From Verrucomicrobiota bacterium (GTDB lineage Bacteria > Verrucomicrobiota > Verrucomicrobiia > Limisphaerales > J093): a stretch of DNA of 64,000 nt. Every line of letters starts with the position of its first letter. The stretch's first letter is position 1. Below are positions 1-8,520 of this stretch, one piece after another. Under the pieces are notes generated by a model, which ran no database searches, was not told the DNA's origin, and saw nothing but the letters and a program-made list of their open reading frames with translations. The DNA lies in the NCBI GenBank assembly GCA_022710935.1, contig JAKLFY010000016.1:1-64000 (forward strand), read 5' to 3'. The translations under genes were made by a program, and so were the position numbers.

Positions 1-264
1 GCTGATCTTCCGGGATGACAGAAGTTAGACGCGGGTCAGGTGGCGGTTGCGGCGCGGTGACGTCTGCGCCGCGCTGCGGGGTCTGTGGATCATCTGCTGT
101 CCTGGCAGCGCCCAGGGGGGAGGGAGATAATATGACATAGTCAAGAACTGACCCGTATTCGTACATGTCAAGTCAAAGGCGAGTTTATCTGCCGCTACGG
201 GGCGGGTTCTTGACCGGTGAACCTCCTTTTAGGCAAGTCAAGTTTCTGGGCTTCGTTGAACGGG
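1..264. other. Intergenic stretch, no gene recognised
   Basis: Nothing in this stretch resembles a known protein family. The open frames that cross it are antisense or offset shadows of the propeller gene that ends at 265. No tRNA-like fold, terminator or repeat was recognised. The window edge cuts whatever lies to the left. Confidence 0.5.
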
Positions 265-1590
265 TCAAGGAGTCTCTGGCGCCGCCACGCAGAACAGGTG
301 ACTGTCGCCGCGGAGCAGAAGGCGATTGGCCACGGGCACGGGGGAGGCGACGATGCGTTCGCCCATGGGGTTCGCGCCCAACAACTCGAAGCGTTCTTCC
401 ACCCGGACCGCGAAAACCACGCCGTCCTCGCGGGCGGCGTAGAGAATCCCGTTGGCGATGATCGGCGACGCGTAGTAGGGGGACTTGTCCTCGGGCAAAG
501 CGTTGCTCCAAACGGTCTTGCCAGTGGCGGGGTCCAGGCACACAACACCGCCCCGATGGCGCAGGAGGTAGATTCGGCCTTTGTAGACCGCCGGGCTGCT
601 TACAAACACGCCGAGGTCTTCGCGTTTCCAGAGGCGATGGGTGGCCGTCACGTCGCCTTCACCGCCGAGCTTGATTCCATGCACGCGCGATTGTCCGTTC
701 CGATCATCGCGTCCGACCGGGACGACCGCCAGGTCCCCCACAATCACCGGTGTGGCGATCGCAGGCCAATAGCCCGTGGCGTCCGGATTGAAGCCGCCGC
801 AGGACCAGAGTGTCTGGCCGTTGGCGGCGTCGTGGGCGGTGAGGTGATCGGCGCCCCACCCTAGAAGGGTTGGTTTACCGGCGTGCCGGTGCAGCACCGG
901 CGTGTTGTAGGCGTTGTTGTTCTCGACGGGCGTCTCGAAATTCCGGGTTTGCCGCCACCGCGGTTCCCCGGTGGCCTTGTCGAAGCCGGCGAGCCACGAG
1001 TCGCCTCCGTGCAGGCGGACCATGACCACTTCCTTGTCCGTGACCACCGGTGAGGAGCCCTGGTCCCAAAAGAGCTGGTCTCGACCGAACTGTTCCACGA
1101 GGTTGAGTTTCCAGCGCACGGTCCCATCCAACTCGAGGGCTGCAAAGGTGCCGCTGCGGAAGTAGACGAAGAGTCCCTTTCCATCCGTCACCGGCGAGGC
1201 ATTGGCGCTGGATCCCAACGTCCGGTGCTTCGGGCGGCTCTCAGCGCCGAGCTGCGTTTGCCACAACGGTGCGCCGTCGAGGTCGAACGCCAACAGCGTG
1301 TCTTGTCCGTCGGCAGGCGCCGTCACGTAAATGCGTCGTTCAAGCGCAATGGGCGTCGAGCTGCCCTTGCCGGGCAACACCGCTTTCCAGAGAACATTGG
1401 TCGCGTCCCACCGGGTGGGGTACGTCCCTGTTTCAATGCTGCCATTGCCGTTAGGTCCGCGCCAGTTTGGCCAATCAAGCGGGCTGGCTGTCAGCCCCAG
1501 TGTGACGGCGAGCCCGACGAGAGCGGCCATAAGACACATGCACCGCTCGCCACTCACCGCGCGTGTCACCACTGGTTTCATTTCGTTCAT
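265..1590 (-). CDS. Secreted PQQ-type beta-propeller repeat protein
   Basis: Predicted 441-residue exported beta-propeller of the outer-membrane-assembly-BamB-like / PQQ-binding-like superfamily. The N-terminus has a hydrophobic export signal (MCLMAALVGLAVTLGL), followed by WPNWRGPNGNGSIETG, the 'W-RGP-G-G' opening usual for these proteins in Verrucomicrobiota and Planctomycetota. Propeller blades recur as ALDLDG/W type units: LLAFDLDGAPLWQTQLG, AALELDGTVRWKLNL, LAGFDKATGEPRWRQT and CLDPATGKTVWSNALP. The open frame extends upstream to 1776, but that part is arginine-rich and lacks a signal, so I start at the ATG at 1590 (an ATG at 1581 is also possible). No catalytic residues are evident. Such proteins often act as scaffolds or putative dehydrogenase-like domains, so a specific role cannot be given. 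It shares its strand with the PilM-like gene upstream but is 247 bp from it. Confidence 0.8.
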   Translation of the reverse strand: MNEMKPVVTRAVSGERCMCLMAALVGLAVTLGLTASPLDWPNWRGPNGNGSIETGTYPTRWDATNVLWKAVLPGKGSSTPIALERRIYVTAPADGQDTLLAFDLDGAPLWQTQLGAESRPKHRTLGSSANASPVTDGKGLFVYFRSGTFAALELDGTVRWKLNLVEQFGRDQLFWDQGSSPVVTDKEVVMVRLHGGDSWLAGFDKATGEPRWRQTRNFETPVENNNAYNTPVLHRHAGKPTLLGWGADHLTAHDAANGQTLWSCGGFNPDATGYWPAIATPVIVGDLAVVPVGRDDRNGQSRVHGIKLGGEGDVTATHRLWKREDLGVFVSSPAVYKGRIYLLRHRGGVVCLDPATGKTVWSNALPEDKSPYYASPIIANGILYAAREDGVVFAVRVEERFELLGANPMGERIVASPVPVANRLLLRGDSHLFCVAAPETP

Positions 1591-1728
1591 GGGCTGTAAC
1601 ACGGCGGCAAACGTAGTCCGCTTGGCCCTATCCGCCAAACGAAAACACGGTGTCGTCTTGGTCGCGAATCCATGGAACATGCGGGAATTCTCGACCAGTG
1701 AAACATGTTGCGGGCACGTCAAGTTGTT

Positions 1729-1759
1729 GCGCCGCGCAGCGGCGCCTCTTCGCGAGGCG
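1729..1759. repeat. Two adjacent short hairpins (REP-like)
   Basis: GCGCCGC-GCA-GCGGCGC (1729-1745, 7-bp stem) is followed directly by CGCCTC-TTCGC-GAGGCG (1743-1759, 6-bp stem). They lie in the 247-bp gap between two minus-strand genes. A third small hairpin, GAGGC-GAA-GCCTC at 1824-1836, sits just past the stop of the PilM-like gene. None has a T-run on the minus strand, so a classic terminator is not supported; REP-like debris is more likely. Confidence 0.5.
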
Positions 1760-1837
1760 TCGAGTGCCGGTGACATTTGTGGTCGCCCGGCCTTGACGAG
1801 CTGTTCATACGTCGTGTCGGCCTGAGGCGAAGCCTCG

Positions 1838-3706
1838 CTAAAGATCGATCGGGGACTTCAGCACCAGCTTGGCGTCGAAGCTGAACGTGCCGGTGGTGTC
1901 GTCTCGGCGCATTCGGCCCGTGAGACGCGTGCCATTGGTGCCGGCAGCCAGGAATGGGCTGGCCTGCAACTGCTTGAGAAGTGCATACGCCAGTTCCGTG
2001 TCCGCTGTGGGCGACACTCGATTCCAGCTTACGGCGCGGCAGGTGAGCTGAACGGTGCTGACTCTGTTTGTGGCTTGCGCGTCCGGTCTGGTCGTGGACC
2101 CTGCGGGCCCGATGCGGCTTGGCGCGCCTTGGCCGGCGACAGACTCCCAATCCGGGGACAATCCTGTCGGCTTTCCAAAGTAACGCTTCCACAGTCGCGG
2201 GTCGAAAGGAGGTCGCGGCGCCGCCTCTTCGAGAGCCGGTTCTTCCGGAAGATCGGGCCTCATGGCCTCGATCCATATGCCAGTGCGAATGCCGCCTCGC
2301 GGGGTGGCGGACTCGGTCGTTTCGAGCGCGCGGCGCAGGTCGGTGAGCAGATCCGCCCAGTAAAAGCGATGGGTCATCCAGGCAGCGAGCTGCTCGGCCG
2401 CGCGCGCAGTGCCGTTGCGTTGGGCCAGGGCGATTTCGAATGCGTGCCGGCGCGCGGATAGCCTCTCAGACAATCGGCTGACGGCATCGCGTGTCTGGCG
2501 CTGCTCAGCGGCCAATTGCTCGTAGAACAGCCCGACAGTGCAGAAGGCCGCAATCCCGGCGGCTGCGGCGGCGGCGATGTACACGCCGGAACGCCGGAGC
2601 TGGCGGCGTCGAAAGACGCTGGCGGGGGTCAGGTTCATCTCGATCGGGCAGCGCATCGGCGCGCGAAGCGCGACCCCGACGGCGCATCCCAGTGCAGACG
2701 CCATTCCGGCCAGGCCCGTGCGGTCGATGGCCGGGTCGGTCCGAATCCGGCGGAACGGGTTGAACGACTCGGCTGGGATCTCGAGTTTCTCTTCAAAGAA
2801 CCGGGCGGTGAAGGGGAGCATCGAGCCACCGCCGGCCAGGTAGAGCCGGCTCGGGGGTGAACCGCCCTTCTGGCCGCGGTAGAAATGGACTGTCTGAAGC
2901 ACCTGCGCGGACAGACGCGTCATGAATTGGCGGGTGATCCTGGCGAGCATCGGCTCATGCCCGCTGCCTGGGGCCTCGCACCCGCCGCTCAGGTCAACCA
3001 TGGCCTCTCGAATCTTCCGTTGCTCGGCTTCTTCTGGCGGCAAACCGGCCTCTTTCGAAAACTCGAGCGTGATCGCGTTTCCGCCCAGGTTAACTGTGCG
3101 AAAGAAGCACTTTCCATCCTCGAACAGGTAAACGGTGGATGTGCGCGAGCCGATATCGAGCAGCAGGCTGCATCCCGGCAACTCGCCATAGTTGTAAAGA
3201 AAGGCATTCGCCAGCGCCGCCGGTCCGGCATCGAGAACGTCGACCCGGCGTCCCGCGGATTCGGCCGCTTTGAGCCATCGCTCGGCCGTGGCGGATTTGA
3301 CCGCAGTGAGAAGGGTATCGACCTGGCTCGTTCCCTGCGGTTCGAGCACCTGGTGATCCCAGGTCAGGGCATCGAGGGGGACTGGGAAATGCTCCTTGAG
3401 CTCGAATTCCAGGACCTGGCGAAGCCGGGTCTGATCCATTGCAGGGAACCTGAGGAACCGGGTGAAGAGGTGCGAAGCCGACGCGCACAAGCAGCAGTGG
3501 GAAGCGCCGGGGCAATCGTCCGCCAGCAAGCGGCGCAACGGCTCGGTGGCCAGCGAGCCCAGGTCGACGTCGGCTGTCCCGGAATCGTGAACGGGGCTGA
3601 TCCCGTAGTCGGTGAGAACGGGCGAGTTGGTGTCGTCGACTGCGAACCTTGCCCACTTCAGACTGGCGGTGCCGAGATCAACGCAGAGAACAGACTTGTC
3701 AGTCAT
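1838..3706 (-). CDS. PilM-like actin-fold pilus assembly protein with a PilN-like C-terminal part
   Basis: Predicted 622 residues. The N-terminal ~380 residues match the type IV pilus assembly ATPase PilM / FtsA-like fold: phosphate-1 loop VLCVDLGTASLKWARF at the start, LLLDIGSRTSTVYLFEDGK (phosphate-2) and LYLAGGGSMLPFTARFFEEK (adenosine motif). A membrane helix follows (about residues 400-420, VYIAAAAAAGIAAFCTVGLF), then a coiled-coil-like stretch and a periplasmic domain, as in PilN. PilM (cytoplasmic) and PilN (inner membrane) are normally separate partners, so this reads as a PilM-PilN fusion. The start at 3706 is preceded by GGAGG at good spacing; the open frame further upstream (to 3844) lacks family similarity. 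No pilO, pilP or pilQ is nearby, so this is an orphan locus in this window. Confidence 0.8.
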   Translation of the reverse strand: MTDKSVLCVDLGTASLKWARFAVDDTNSPVLTDYGISPVHDSGTADVDLGSLATEPLRRLLADDCPGASHCCLCASASHLFTRFLRFPAMDQTRLRQVLEFELKEHFPVPLDALTWDHQVLEPQGTSQVDTLLTAVKSATAERWLKAAESAGRRVDVLDAGPAALANAFLYNYGELPGCSLLLDIGSRTSTVYLFEDGKCFFRTVNLGGNAITLEFSKEAGLPPEEAEQRKIREAMVDLSGGCEAPGSGHEPMLARITRQFMTRLSAQVLQTVHFYRGQKGGSPPSRLYLAGGGSMLPFTARFFEEKLEIPAESFNPFRRIRTDPAIDRTGLAGMASALGCAVGVALRAPMRCPIEMNLTPASVFRRRQLRRSGVYIAAAAAAGIAAFCTVGLFYEQLAAEQRQTRDAVSRLSERLSARRHAFEIALAQRNGTARAAEQLAAWMTHRFYWADLLTDLRRALETTESATPRGGIRTGIWIEAMRPDLPEEPALEEAAPRPPFDPRLWKRYFGKPTGLSPDWESVAGQGAPSRIGPAGSTTRPDAQATNRVSTVQLTCRAVSWNRVSPTADTELAYALLKQLQASPFLAAGTNGTRLTGRMRRDDTTGTFSFDAKLVLKSPIDL

Positions 3707-3852
3707 GGCTGATCCTCCGGTTTGACGGGTTCTTGTCTCGAGACATCCTGGCGCCATGCCCGGTTGTGAAGAGAAACGAACAAGGCGGTTGTGGCGGCGG
3801 GTCCGCCACCCTCGATTCCGTTCATTGTCTTTCCGCACTCTCATGGGCGTCG

Positions 3853-3907
3853 GCTGAGTAATTATTCAGCACTTCCCATGCCGGGCGGGCATCCTGCCCG
3901 TGGGAAG
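3853..3907. other. Hairpins upstream of the PilM-like gene
   Basis: GCTGA-(8 nt)-TCAGC (3853-3870) is followed by CTTCCCA ... TGGGAAG (arms 3872-3878 and 3901-3907), with a further GGGC/GCCC pairing inside. They lie between the PilM-like start and the 104-bp array. They could be REP-like or part of a leader; the sequence does not decide. Confidence 0.4.
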
Positions 3908-3959
3908 CATGCAAAGTGTTTGTAAGCTCAGAGAGGCGCGCCTGCACCGGGTGCGGACT

Positions 3960-4620
3960 TCCGCCGGAGGGGCGACGGCCTCGTCGCCCGCAAACAGGGT
4001 CCGCGGCTGCGATCGTGGGGGGACGAGGACGTCCCCGCTCCTGCGCCTTCGTGTGTGCGAGCAGAGCGCCGGAGAGGCGACGGCCTCGTCGCCCGCAAAC
4101 AGGGTCCGCGGCTGCGTTCGTCGGGGACGAGGACGTCCCCGCTCCTGCGCCTTCGTGTGTGCGAGCAGAGCGCCTGAGGGGCGACGTCCTCGCCGCCCGC
4201 AAACAGGGTCCGCGGCTGCGTTCGTCGGGGACGAGGACGTCCCCGCTCCTGCGCCTTCGTGTGTGCGAGCAGAGCGCCGGAGAGGCGACGGCCTCGTCGC
4301 CCGCAAACAGGGTCCGCGGCTGCGTTCGTCGGGGCCGAGGACGTCCCCGCTCCTGCGCCTTCGTGTGTGCGAGCAGAGCGCCGGAGGGGCGACGGCCTCG
4401 TCGCCCGCAAACAGGGTCCGCGGCTGCGTTCGTCGGGGACGAGGACGTCCCCGCTCCTGCGCCTTCGTGTGTGCGAGCAGAGCGCCGGAGGGGCGACGGC
4501 CTCGTCGCCCGCAAACAGGGTCCGCGGCTGCGTTCGTCGGGGACGAGGACGTCCCTGCTCCTGCGCCTTCGTGTGTGCGAGCAGAGCGCCGGAGGGGCGA
4601 CGGCCTCGCCGCCCGCAAAC
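3960..4620. repeat. Tandem array of a 104-bp unit, about six and a half copies
   Basis: The marker CAAACAGGGTCCGCGG (last copy degraded) recurs with starts at 3991, 4096, 4200, 4304, 4408, 4512 and 4616: spacing 105 once, then exactly 104 five times. Each unit holds two perfect short hairpins with 4-nt loops: GGCGACG-GCCT-CGTCGCC (first copy 3971-3988) and GGGGACG-AGGA-CGTCCCC (first copy 4019-4036). Copies differ by a few substitutions, for example the third copy has TCCT CGCC in the first hairpin. Since 104 is not a multiple of three and the unit lacks stops in several frames, long spurious open frames run through it on both strands. The first and last copies are partial. There are no unique spacers, so it is not CRISPR. 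Confidence 0.95.
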
Positions 4621-4716
4621 CGTGTCTGCGACGCAGCGCGCGATCGATCGCGTGTCGATCGCGATTGAAGCGGGAGGGCTAGGCGGATAGTCTGCCGCAG
4701 GAACTGGAGACGAACC

Positions 4717-5373
4717 ATGCAATCCAAAGTTGAAGTGCTGAATCGGATCAAGACGACAGGAGTCGTTGCGGTGATTCGAGCGGAGCGTCCGGACGATCTG
4801 ATCGACGTGTCGCGCGCGTTGGTCCAAGGCGGCGTCTGTTGCGTCGAAATCACTCTCACCGTGCCGGGCGCGATTCGAGTCATCGAAGAGGCGTCGTTGG
4901 CTCTTGGAGATGACGTGGTGATCGGCGCGGGGACCGTTCTTGATGCCGAGACGGCGCGCGCCGCGATTCTTGCCGGGGCGGGGTTTGTCGTATCCCCGGC
5001 GTTCCGACCGGCCGTGGTGGAAGTCTGCCGGCGTTATTCGATTGCGTGCATGCCCGGGGCGATGACCCCGACAGAAATCCTGGCCGCATGGGAGGCGGGT
5101 GCGGACGTGGTCAAGGTCTTCCCGGCGGGTGTGGGCGGGCCCCGGTTTTTCAAGGACATCAAGGGGCCGTTTCCGGAGATCGAGCTGATGCCCACCGGGG
5201 CAGTCAATCTCGATACGGCGCCCCAGTTCATCAGGGCAGGGGCGTGTGCCGTGGGGGTGGGGGGTGAACTGGCAGGCAAAGCCGTCATCGCCGCCCGCGA
5301 TTTCGAACGCATCTCGAAATCGGCCCGCGCGTTCGTTGAGGTGGTGCGCAAGGCGCGCGGGCTTCTGACGTGA
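4717..5373 (+). CDS. eda: KDPG/KHG aldolase
   Basis: Predicted 218-residue class I aldolase of the Entner-Doudoroff pathway, splitting 2-keto-3-deoxy-6-phosphogluconate into pyruvate and glyceraldehyde 3-phosphate; many family members also cleave 4-hydroxy-2-oxoglutarate. Family landmarks are in order: GVVAVIRAE (Arg of the active site), VEITLTVP with the catalytic Glu44, GAGTVLDAE, PGAMTPTEI, and VVKVFPA with the Schiff-base Lys133. Length is typical (about 205-220). The start at 4717 follows GGAACTGGAGACGAACC, which contains a Shine-Dalgarno-like GGAG. It stands alone, after the tandem array and about 200 bp before the cytochrome cluster. No gluconate or uronate genes are nearby to define its physiological substrate. 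Confidence 0.95.
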   Translation: MQSKVEVLNRIKTTGVVAVIRAERPDDLIDVSRALVQGGVCCVEITLTVPGAIRVIEEASLALGDDVVIGAGTVLDAETARAAILAGAGFVVSPAFRPAVVEVCRRYSIACMPGAMTPTEILAAWEAGADVVKVFPAGVGGPRFFKDIKGPFPEIELMPTGAVNLDTAPQFIRAGACAVGVGGELAGKAVIAARDFERISKSARAFVEVVRKARGLLT

Positions 5374-5411
5374 CCGGTCAGGCTGAGCCGTGGTCCTCCG
5401 CCTTTTGCTGA

Positions 5412-5431
5412 CCGGGTTTTGCTTGACCCGG
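5412..5431. other. Short hairpin between eda and the cytochrome cluster
   Basis: CCGGGT-TTTGCTTG-ACCCGG forms a 6-bp stem with an 8-nt loop, 39 bp after the eda stop. There is no U-tract, so it is at best a weak terminator. The rest of the 5374-5574 gap shows nothing recognisable. Confidence 0.3.
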
Positions 5432-5574
5432 AGGATTGCGGCGTGTTTGGTTTCAGCTCGGAAATTCACTGTGAATCGTGCTGTGCCATTGCGCGGGCCG
5501 CTGTCTGATTCGGGGTCGTCTTGCAACGCCCAGATCCCTCACATTTCCCGGAGCGGGAGCGTGCACATCACCCG

Positions 5575-6228
5575 ATGAGAAGCGCGCTTCAATCATGGGT
5601 GCCGGTGGCATTTATCGCTTCTGCGGCTGTTTTGGTGTTTGATCCGCTGCCCCCGCACGTGCCGATCAGCCCGCCCACGCCCGTGCCGTCATGGGCGGCG
5701 GACCCGACCCCGGTGCGCCAGCCCACGATGCGTCCGATCTATCGCTTGGCCGGGTACACGTACGAGTGCATGGAGTGCCATCGGATCATTCCGTCGCCGG
5801 AGGAGACGCTGCGTCCCTTGACTCAGCACACGGAGATCGAGTTCAATCACGGCATCAACACGCGCTGTTTCAACTGCCACCATCGCCAGAATCGCAACGC
5901 CTTTGTGGACGATTTTGGCGCGGAGATAGCCTGGGGACAGCCGCAGCTCCTGTGCGCGAAGTGTCACGGACCTGTCTACCGCGACTGGCAGGCCGGATCG
6001 CACGGCCGGAGCAACGGCTATTGGGACACCGCCCAGGGTGAGCGGGTGCGCCTGCGGTGCATCGAGTGCCACGATCCCCATGCGCCGCCTTTTGGCTCGA
6101 TGGCGCCCGCGCCGGGCCCGAACACGCTCCGGATGGGCGTGCCGGCGCCGCCTGCGCACGGCGGAAAGCGCGATCCGCTGCGGGTCTACTCCGGCGCTGA
6201 AGGGGCGGGCGATTCCCACGGACACTGA
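5575..6228 (+). CDS. Membrane-anchored or secreted tetraheme c-type cytochrome
   Basis: Predicted 217 residues with an N-terminal hydrophobic segment (VPVAFIASAAVLVF) and four CxxCH haem c motifs: CMECH, CFNCH, CAKCH and CIECH. Electron carrier in the periplasm, probably held by the uncleaved N-terminal helix. The ATG at 5575 puts the signal at the N-terminus; the frame is open a little further upstream. It is the first gene of a tight cluster: the ferredoxin begins 2 bp after its stop. Cytochrome plus Tat-exported ferredoxin plus NrfD-type subunit is the architecture of the DsrJ-DsrO-DsrP part of the Dsr complex and of related quinone-linked modules, but DsrJ has three haems. Likely role, by inference: electron relay between the ferredoxin/NrfD module and the octaheme enzyme encoded at the end of the cluster. 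Confidence 0.85.
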   Translation: MRSALQSWVPVAFIASAAVLVFDPLPPHVPISPPTPVPSWAADPTPVRQPTMRPIYRLAGYTYECMECHRIIPSPEETLRPLTQHTEIEFNHGINTRCFNCHHRQNRNAFVDDFGAEIAWGQPQLLCAKCHGPVYRDWQAGSHGRSNGYWDTAQGERVRLRCIECHDPHAPPFGSMAPAPGPNTLRMGVPAPPAHGGKRDPLRVYSGAEGAGDSHGH

Positions 6229-6230
6229 TT

Positions 6231-7259
6231 ATGGCCCAAGCCGACACGCCGCGCCGACCGAATCCCGCCTCCGCGGGGGACGGGGCGGTGTCGCGTCGGG
6301 GGTTCCTGGGCAAGAGCGCGGCTGCGGCTGCCGGGTTGGCGGCGCTGGCCGCGGCGATGTCGCCGCTGCGGCATCTCAAGGAGGGCGATCTGCCGTCCGT
6401 CGAGGAGTTTCTCCAGAAGCACTACAAGGAGATGACGGCTGCCCAGAAGGCGCGGGCGCTCGAGCGGATTCGCGAGCGGGTGCGCACGCGACATCGGGTC
6501 GACGCCGTCGTCACGGATCCGCCGCCGATGGACGGGGTCGAATACGTGTACGGCCTGAACATCAGCCGGTGCATCGGGTGTCGCAAGTGCGTGCATGCGT
6601 GTGTGGCCGAGAACAACCAGTCGCGCGCACCCGAACTCCAGTACATCCGGGTGCTCGAGATGGAGAAGGGGAGCATCGATGTCGAGACGGCCAATCACCA
6701 TTACGATCCGCCGTCGGTGCCGCGTCCCGACAAGTGGTACATGCCCGTCCAGTGCCATCAGTGCGCCAATCCGCCCTGTGTGAAGGTGTGTCCGGTCGAG
6801 GCGACGTGGCAGGAGCCGGACGGCATCACGGTGATCGACTATGACTGGTGCATCGGGTGCCGGTATTGCGAGGCGGCGTGCCCCTACTGGGCGCGGCGAT
6901 TCAACTTCGCGGAGCCGCGGATCCCCGGGGACGCGATCAATCCGGAGATTTCCTATCTGTCGAATCGTCCGCGGGAAAAGGGTGTGATGGAGAAATGCAC
7001 CTTCTGCCTGCACCGGACGCGAGTCGGGCGCCTGCCGGCCTGCCTCGAGGTTTGCCCGACCGGGTCGCGCAAGTTCGGCAACGTGCTCGATCCGAACAGC
7101 GAGGTGCACTACATTCTCAAGCACAAACGCGTCTTCGTGCTGAAGGCTGATGTGGGCACCCTGCCCAGGTTCTTTTACTACTTCGACGAGCGGGGCAGCC
7201 GCTATCACGATCCGATCGAGCCTGGACGCCCGGGGCAGGCGGCGGGGGAGGGCGCATGA
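6231..7259 (+). CDS. Tat-exported 4x[4Fe-4S] ferredoxin (NrfC/DsrO/HybA type)
   Basis: Predicted 342 residues. A twin-arginine signal, SRRGFLGKSAAAAAG, lies near residue 22. Four cysteine clusters of the DmsB/NrfC/DsrO family follow: CIGCRKCVHAC, CHQCANPPCVKVCPVEA, CIGCRYCEAACPYWARRF, and CTFCLHRTRVGRLPACLEVC. Sixteen cysteines for four [4Fe-4S] centres are therefore present. The protein is expected outside the cytoplasmic membrane, passing electrons between the NrfD-like quinone-reactive subunit and cytochromes. The gene starts 2 bp after the tetraheme cytochrome and its stop overlaps the start of the NrfD-like gene by 4 bp (ATGA), so translational coupling is likely. No molybdopterin catalytic subunit is encoded nearby, which argues against a DmsABC or PsrABC type enzyme. 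Confidence 0.9.
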   Translation: MAQADTPRRPNPASAGDGAVSRRGFLGKSAAAAAGLAALAAAMSPLRHLKEGDLPSVEEFLQKHYKEMTAAQKARALERIRERVRTRHRVDAVVTDPPPMDGVEYVYGLNISRCIGCRKCVHACVAENNQSRAPELQYIRVLEMEKGSIDVETANHHYDPPSVPRPDKWYMPVQCHQCANPPCVKVCPVEATWQEPDGITVIDYDWCIGCRYCEAACPYWARRFNFAEPRIPGDAINPEISYLSNRPREKGVMEKCTFCLHRTRVGRLPACLEVCPTGSRKFGNVLDPNSEVHYILKHKRVFVLKADVGTLPRFFYYFDERGSRYHDPIEPGRPGQAAGEGA

Positions 7260-8515
7260 AACGGTACCTGACGTTTCTCTGGGATTGTTTCCGACTGAGC
7301 TTTGTCGGCGACTGGCGCTACCACGCGTGGATGACGGCGCTGACCCTCGTGGCGCTGGGCGGTGTGTACGCCTATTGTCATCAATTTGTGCATGGTCTCG
7401 CGGTCTCGGGCATGACGGACCAGGTGTCGTGGGGGATGTACATCGCGAACTTCACCTACCTGGTCGGCCTGGCGGCGGCGGCGGCGATGCTCGTCATTCC
7501 GGTCTATGTCTACCGCAACCTGCACCTGCACGACGTGGTCATCTTCGGCGAACTGCTGGCCGTGTCGGTGATCGTGATGTGCCTCCTGTTTGTAATGGTC
7601 GATCTGGGGCGTCCGGATCGGTTCCATCACCTCCTGCTGCGGTTCAACTTTCCGATGTCGATGCTCACGTGGGACGTGATTGCGCTCAATGGTTACCTGC
7701 TGTTGAATCTGCACATTTGCGGATACCTGATTTACTGTGCGTACTGCGGCCGCAATCCGTCGAAGAAGTTCTACATACCCTTCGTGTTCATTGCGATCGC
7801 CTGGGCCATTAGCATCCACACCGTCACGGCGTTCCTCTATGTCGGTCTGGGGGGCCGCCCGTTCTGGAACTCGGCGATCATCGCGCCTCGGTTTCTCGCC
7901 AGCGCGTTTGCCGCCGGACCGGCGTTCATCATCCTGACCCTCCAGATCGTCCGGCACTTTACCTCGCACAAGGTGAGCGACGACGCGTTGTTCACCCTGC
8001 GCCGGATCGTCCAGGTGGCGTTGATCATCAATCTGTTCCTGCTGCTGTGCGAGCTGTTCACCGAGTTCTACGCGGACACCCATCATATCGCCTCCGCCCA
8101 GTATCTTTTTCTGGGTCTGCACGGATACAACGCCCTGGTCCCCTGGATCTGGACGGCCGTCGCCATGAACGTGGTGGCGACGACCCTGTTCATGCTGCCC
8201 TTGTCTCGGGCGCTCAAAACTCTCAATATTGCCTGCGTGCTCGCCATCGTCGGAATCTGGATCGAGAAGGGGATGGGGCTGATCGTCCCCGCATTCATTC
8301 CGTCGCCGCTCGGCGAGATCGTCGAGTACAGCCCCACGCCGCATGAGACCATGATTTGCCTGGGGATTTGGGCTTTCGGTCTCCTCGTTTACACCATCCT
8401 GGTCCGCGTGTCCGTCCCGGTCCTTGCGGGACAGGTCACCTACGCCCCTCGTTGGAGCCGCTCACGTCAAGAACCTGTGGCGCCGGTTGCGGCGCCCGTT
8501 CCGGAGAACACTTGA
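7256..8515 (+). CDS. NrfD/DsrP-type integral membrane quinone-reactive subunit
   Basis: Predicted 419-residue polytopic protein with about ten membrane helices, for example VSWGMYIANFTYLVGLAAAA, FGELLAVSVIVMCLLFVMVD and VWTAV-type segments further on. It fits the NrfD/PsrC/DsrP/HybB family that exchanges electrons or protons between (mena)quinol and a periplasmic iron-sulfur protein. The segment VDLGRPDRFHHLL is the conserved 'D-GRP-R' signature of the family. The length is closer to DsrP/HybB (10 helices) than to NrfD/PsrC (8 helices). The start overlaps the ferredoxin stop. The octaheme cytochrome gene begins 5 bp after its stop. Taken with the ferredoxin, this forms the quinone-linked half of the cluster. 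Confidence 0.9.
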   Translation: MKRYLTFLWDCFRLSFVGDWRYHAWMTALTLVALGGVYAYCHQFVHGLAVSGMTDQVSWGMYIANFTYLVGLAAAAAMLVIPVYVYRNLHLHDVVIFGELLAVSVIVMCLLFVMVDLGRPDRFHHLLLRFNFPMSMLTWDVIALNGYLLLNLHICGYLIYCAYCGRNPSKKFYIPFVFIAIAWAISIHTVTAFLYVGLGGRPFWNSAIIAPRFLASAFAAGPAFIILTLQIVRHFTSHKVSDDALFTLRRIVQVALIINLFLLLCELFTEFYADTHHIASAQYLFLGLHGYNALVPWIWTAVAMNVVATTLFMLPLSRALKTLNIACVLAIVGIWIEKGMGLIVPAFIPSPLGEIVEYSPTPHETMICLGIWAFGLLVYTILVRVSVPVLAGQVTYAPRWSRSRQEPVAPVAAPVPENT

Positions 8516-8520
8516 ACACC

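Noticed and set aside
1824-1836. Terminator of the PilM-like gene
   Set aside because: The stem is short with no T-run, so it is reported only as a hairpin.
3960-4620. CRISPR array
   Set aside because: Units are contiguous near-identical 104-bp repeats with no unique spacers and no cas genes nearby.
3822-5526. Several 250-530-residue frames on both strands
   Set aside because: They run through the 104-bp tandem array, whose lack of stops in multiple frames creates spurious proteins; they also overlap eda.
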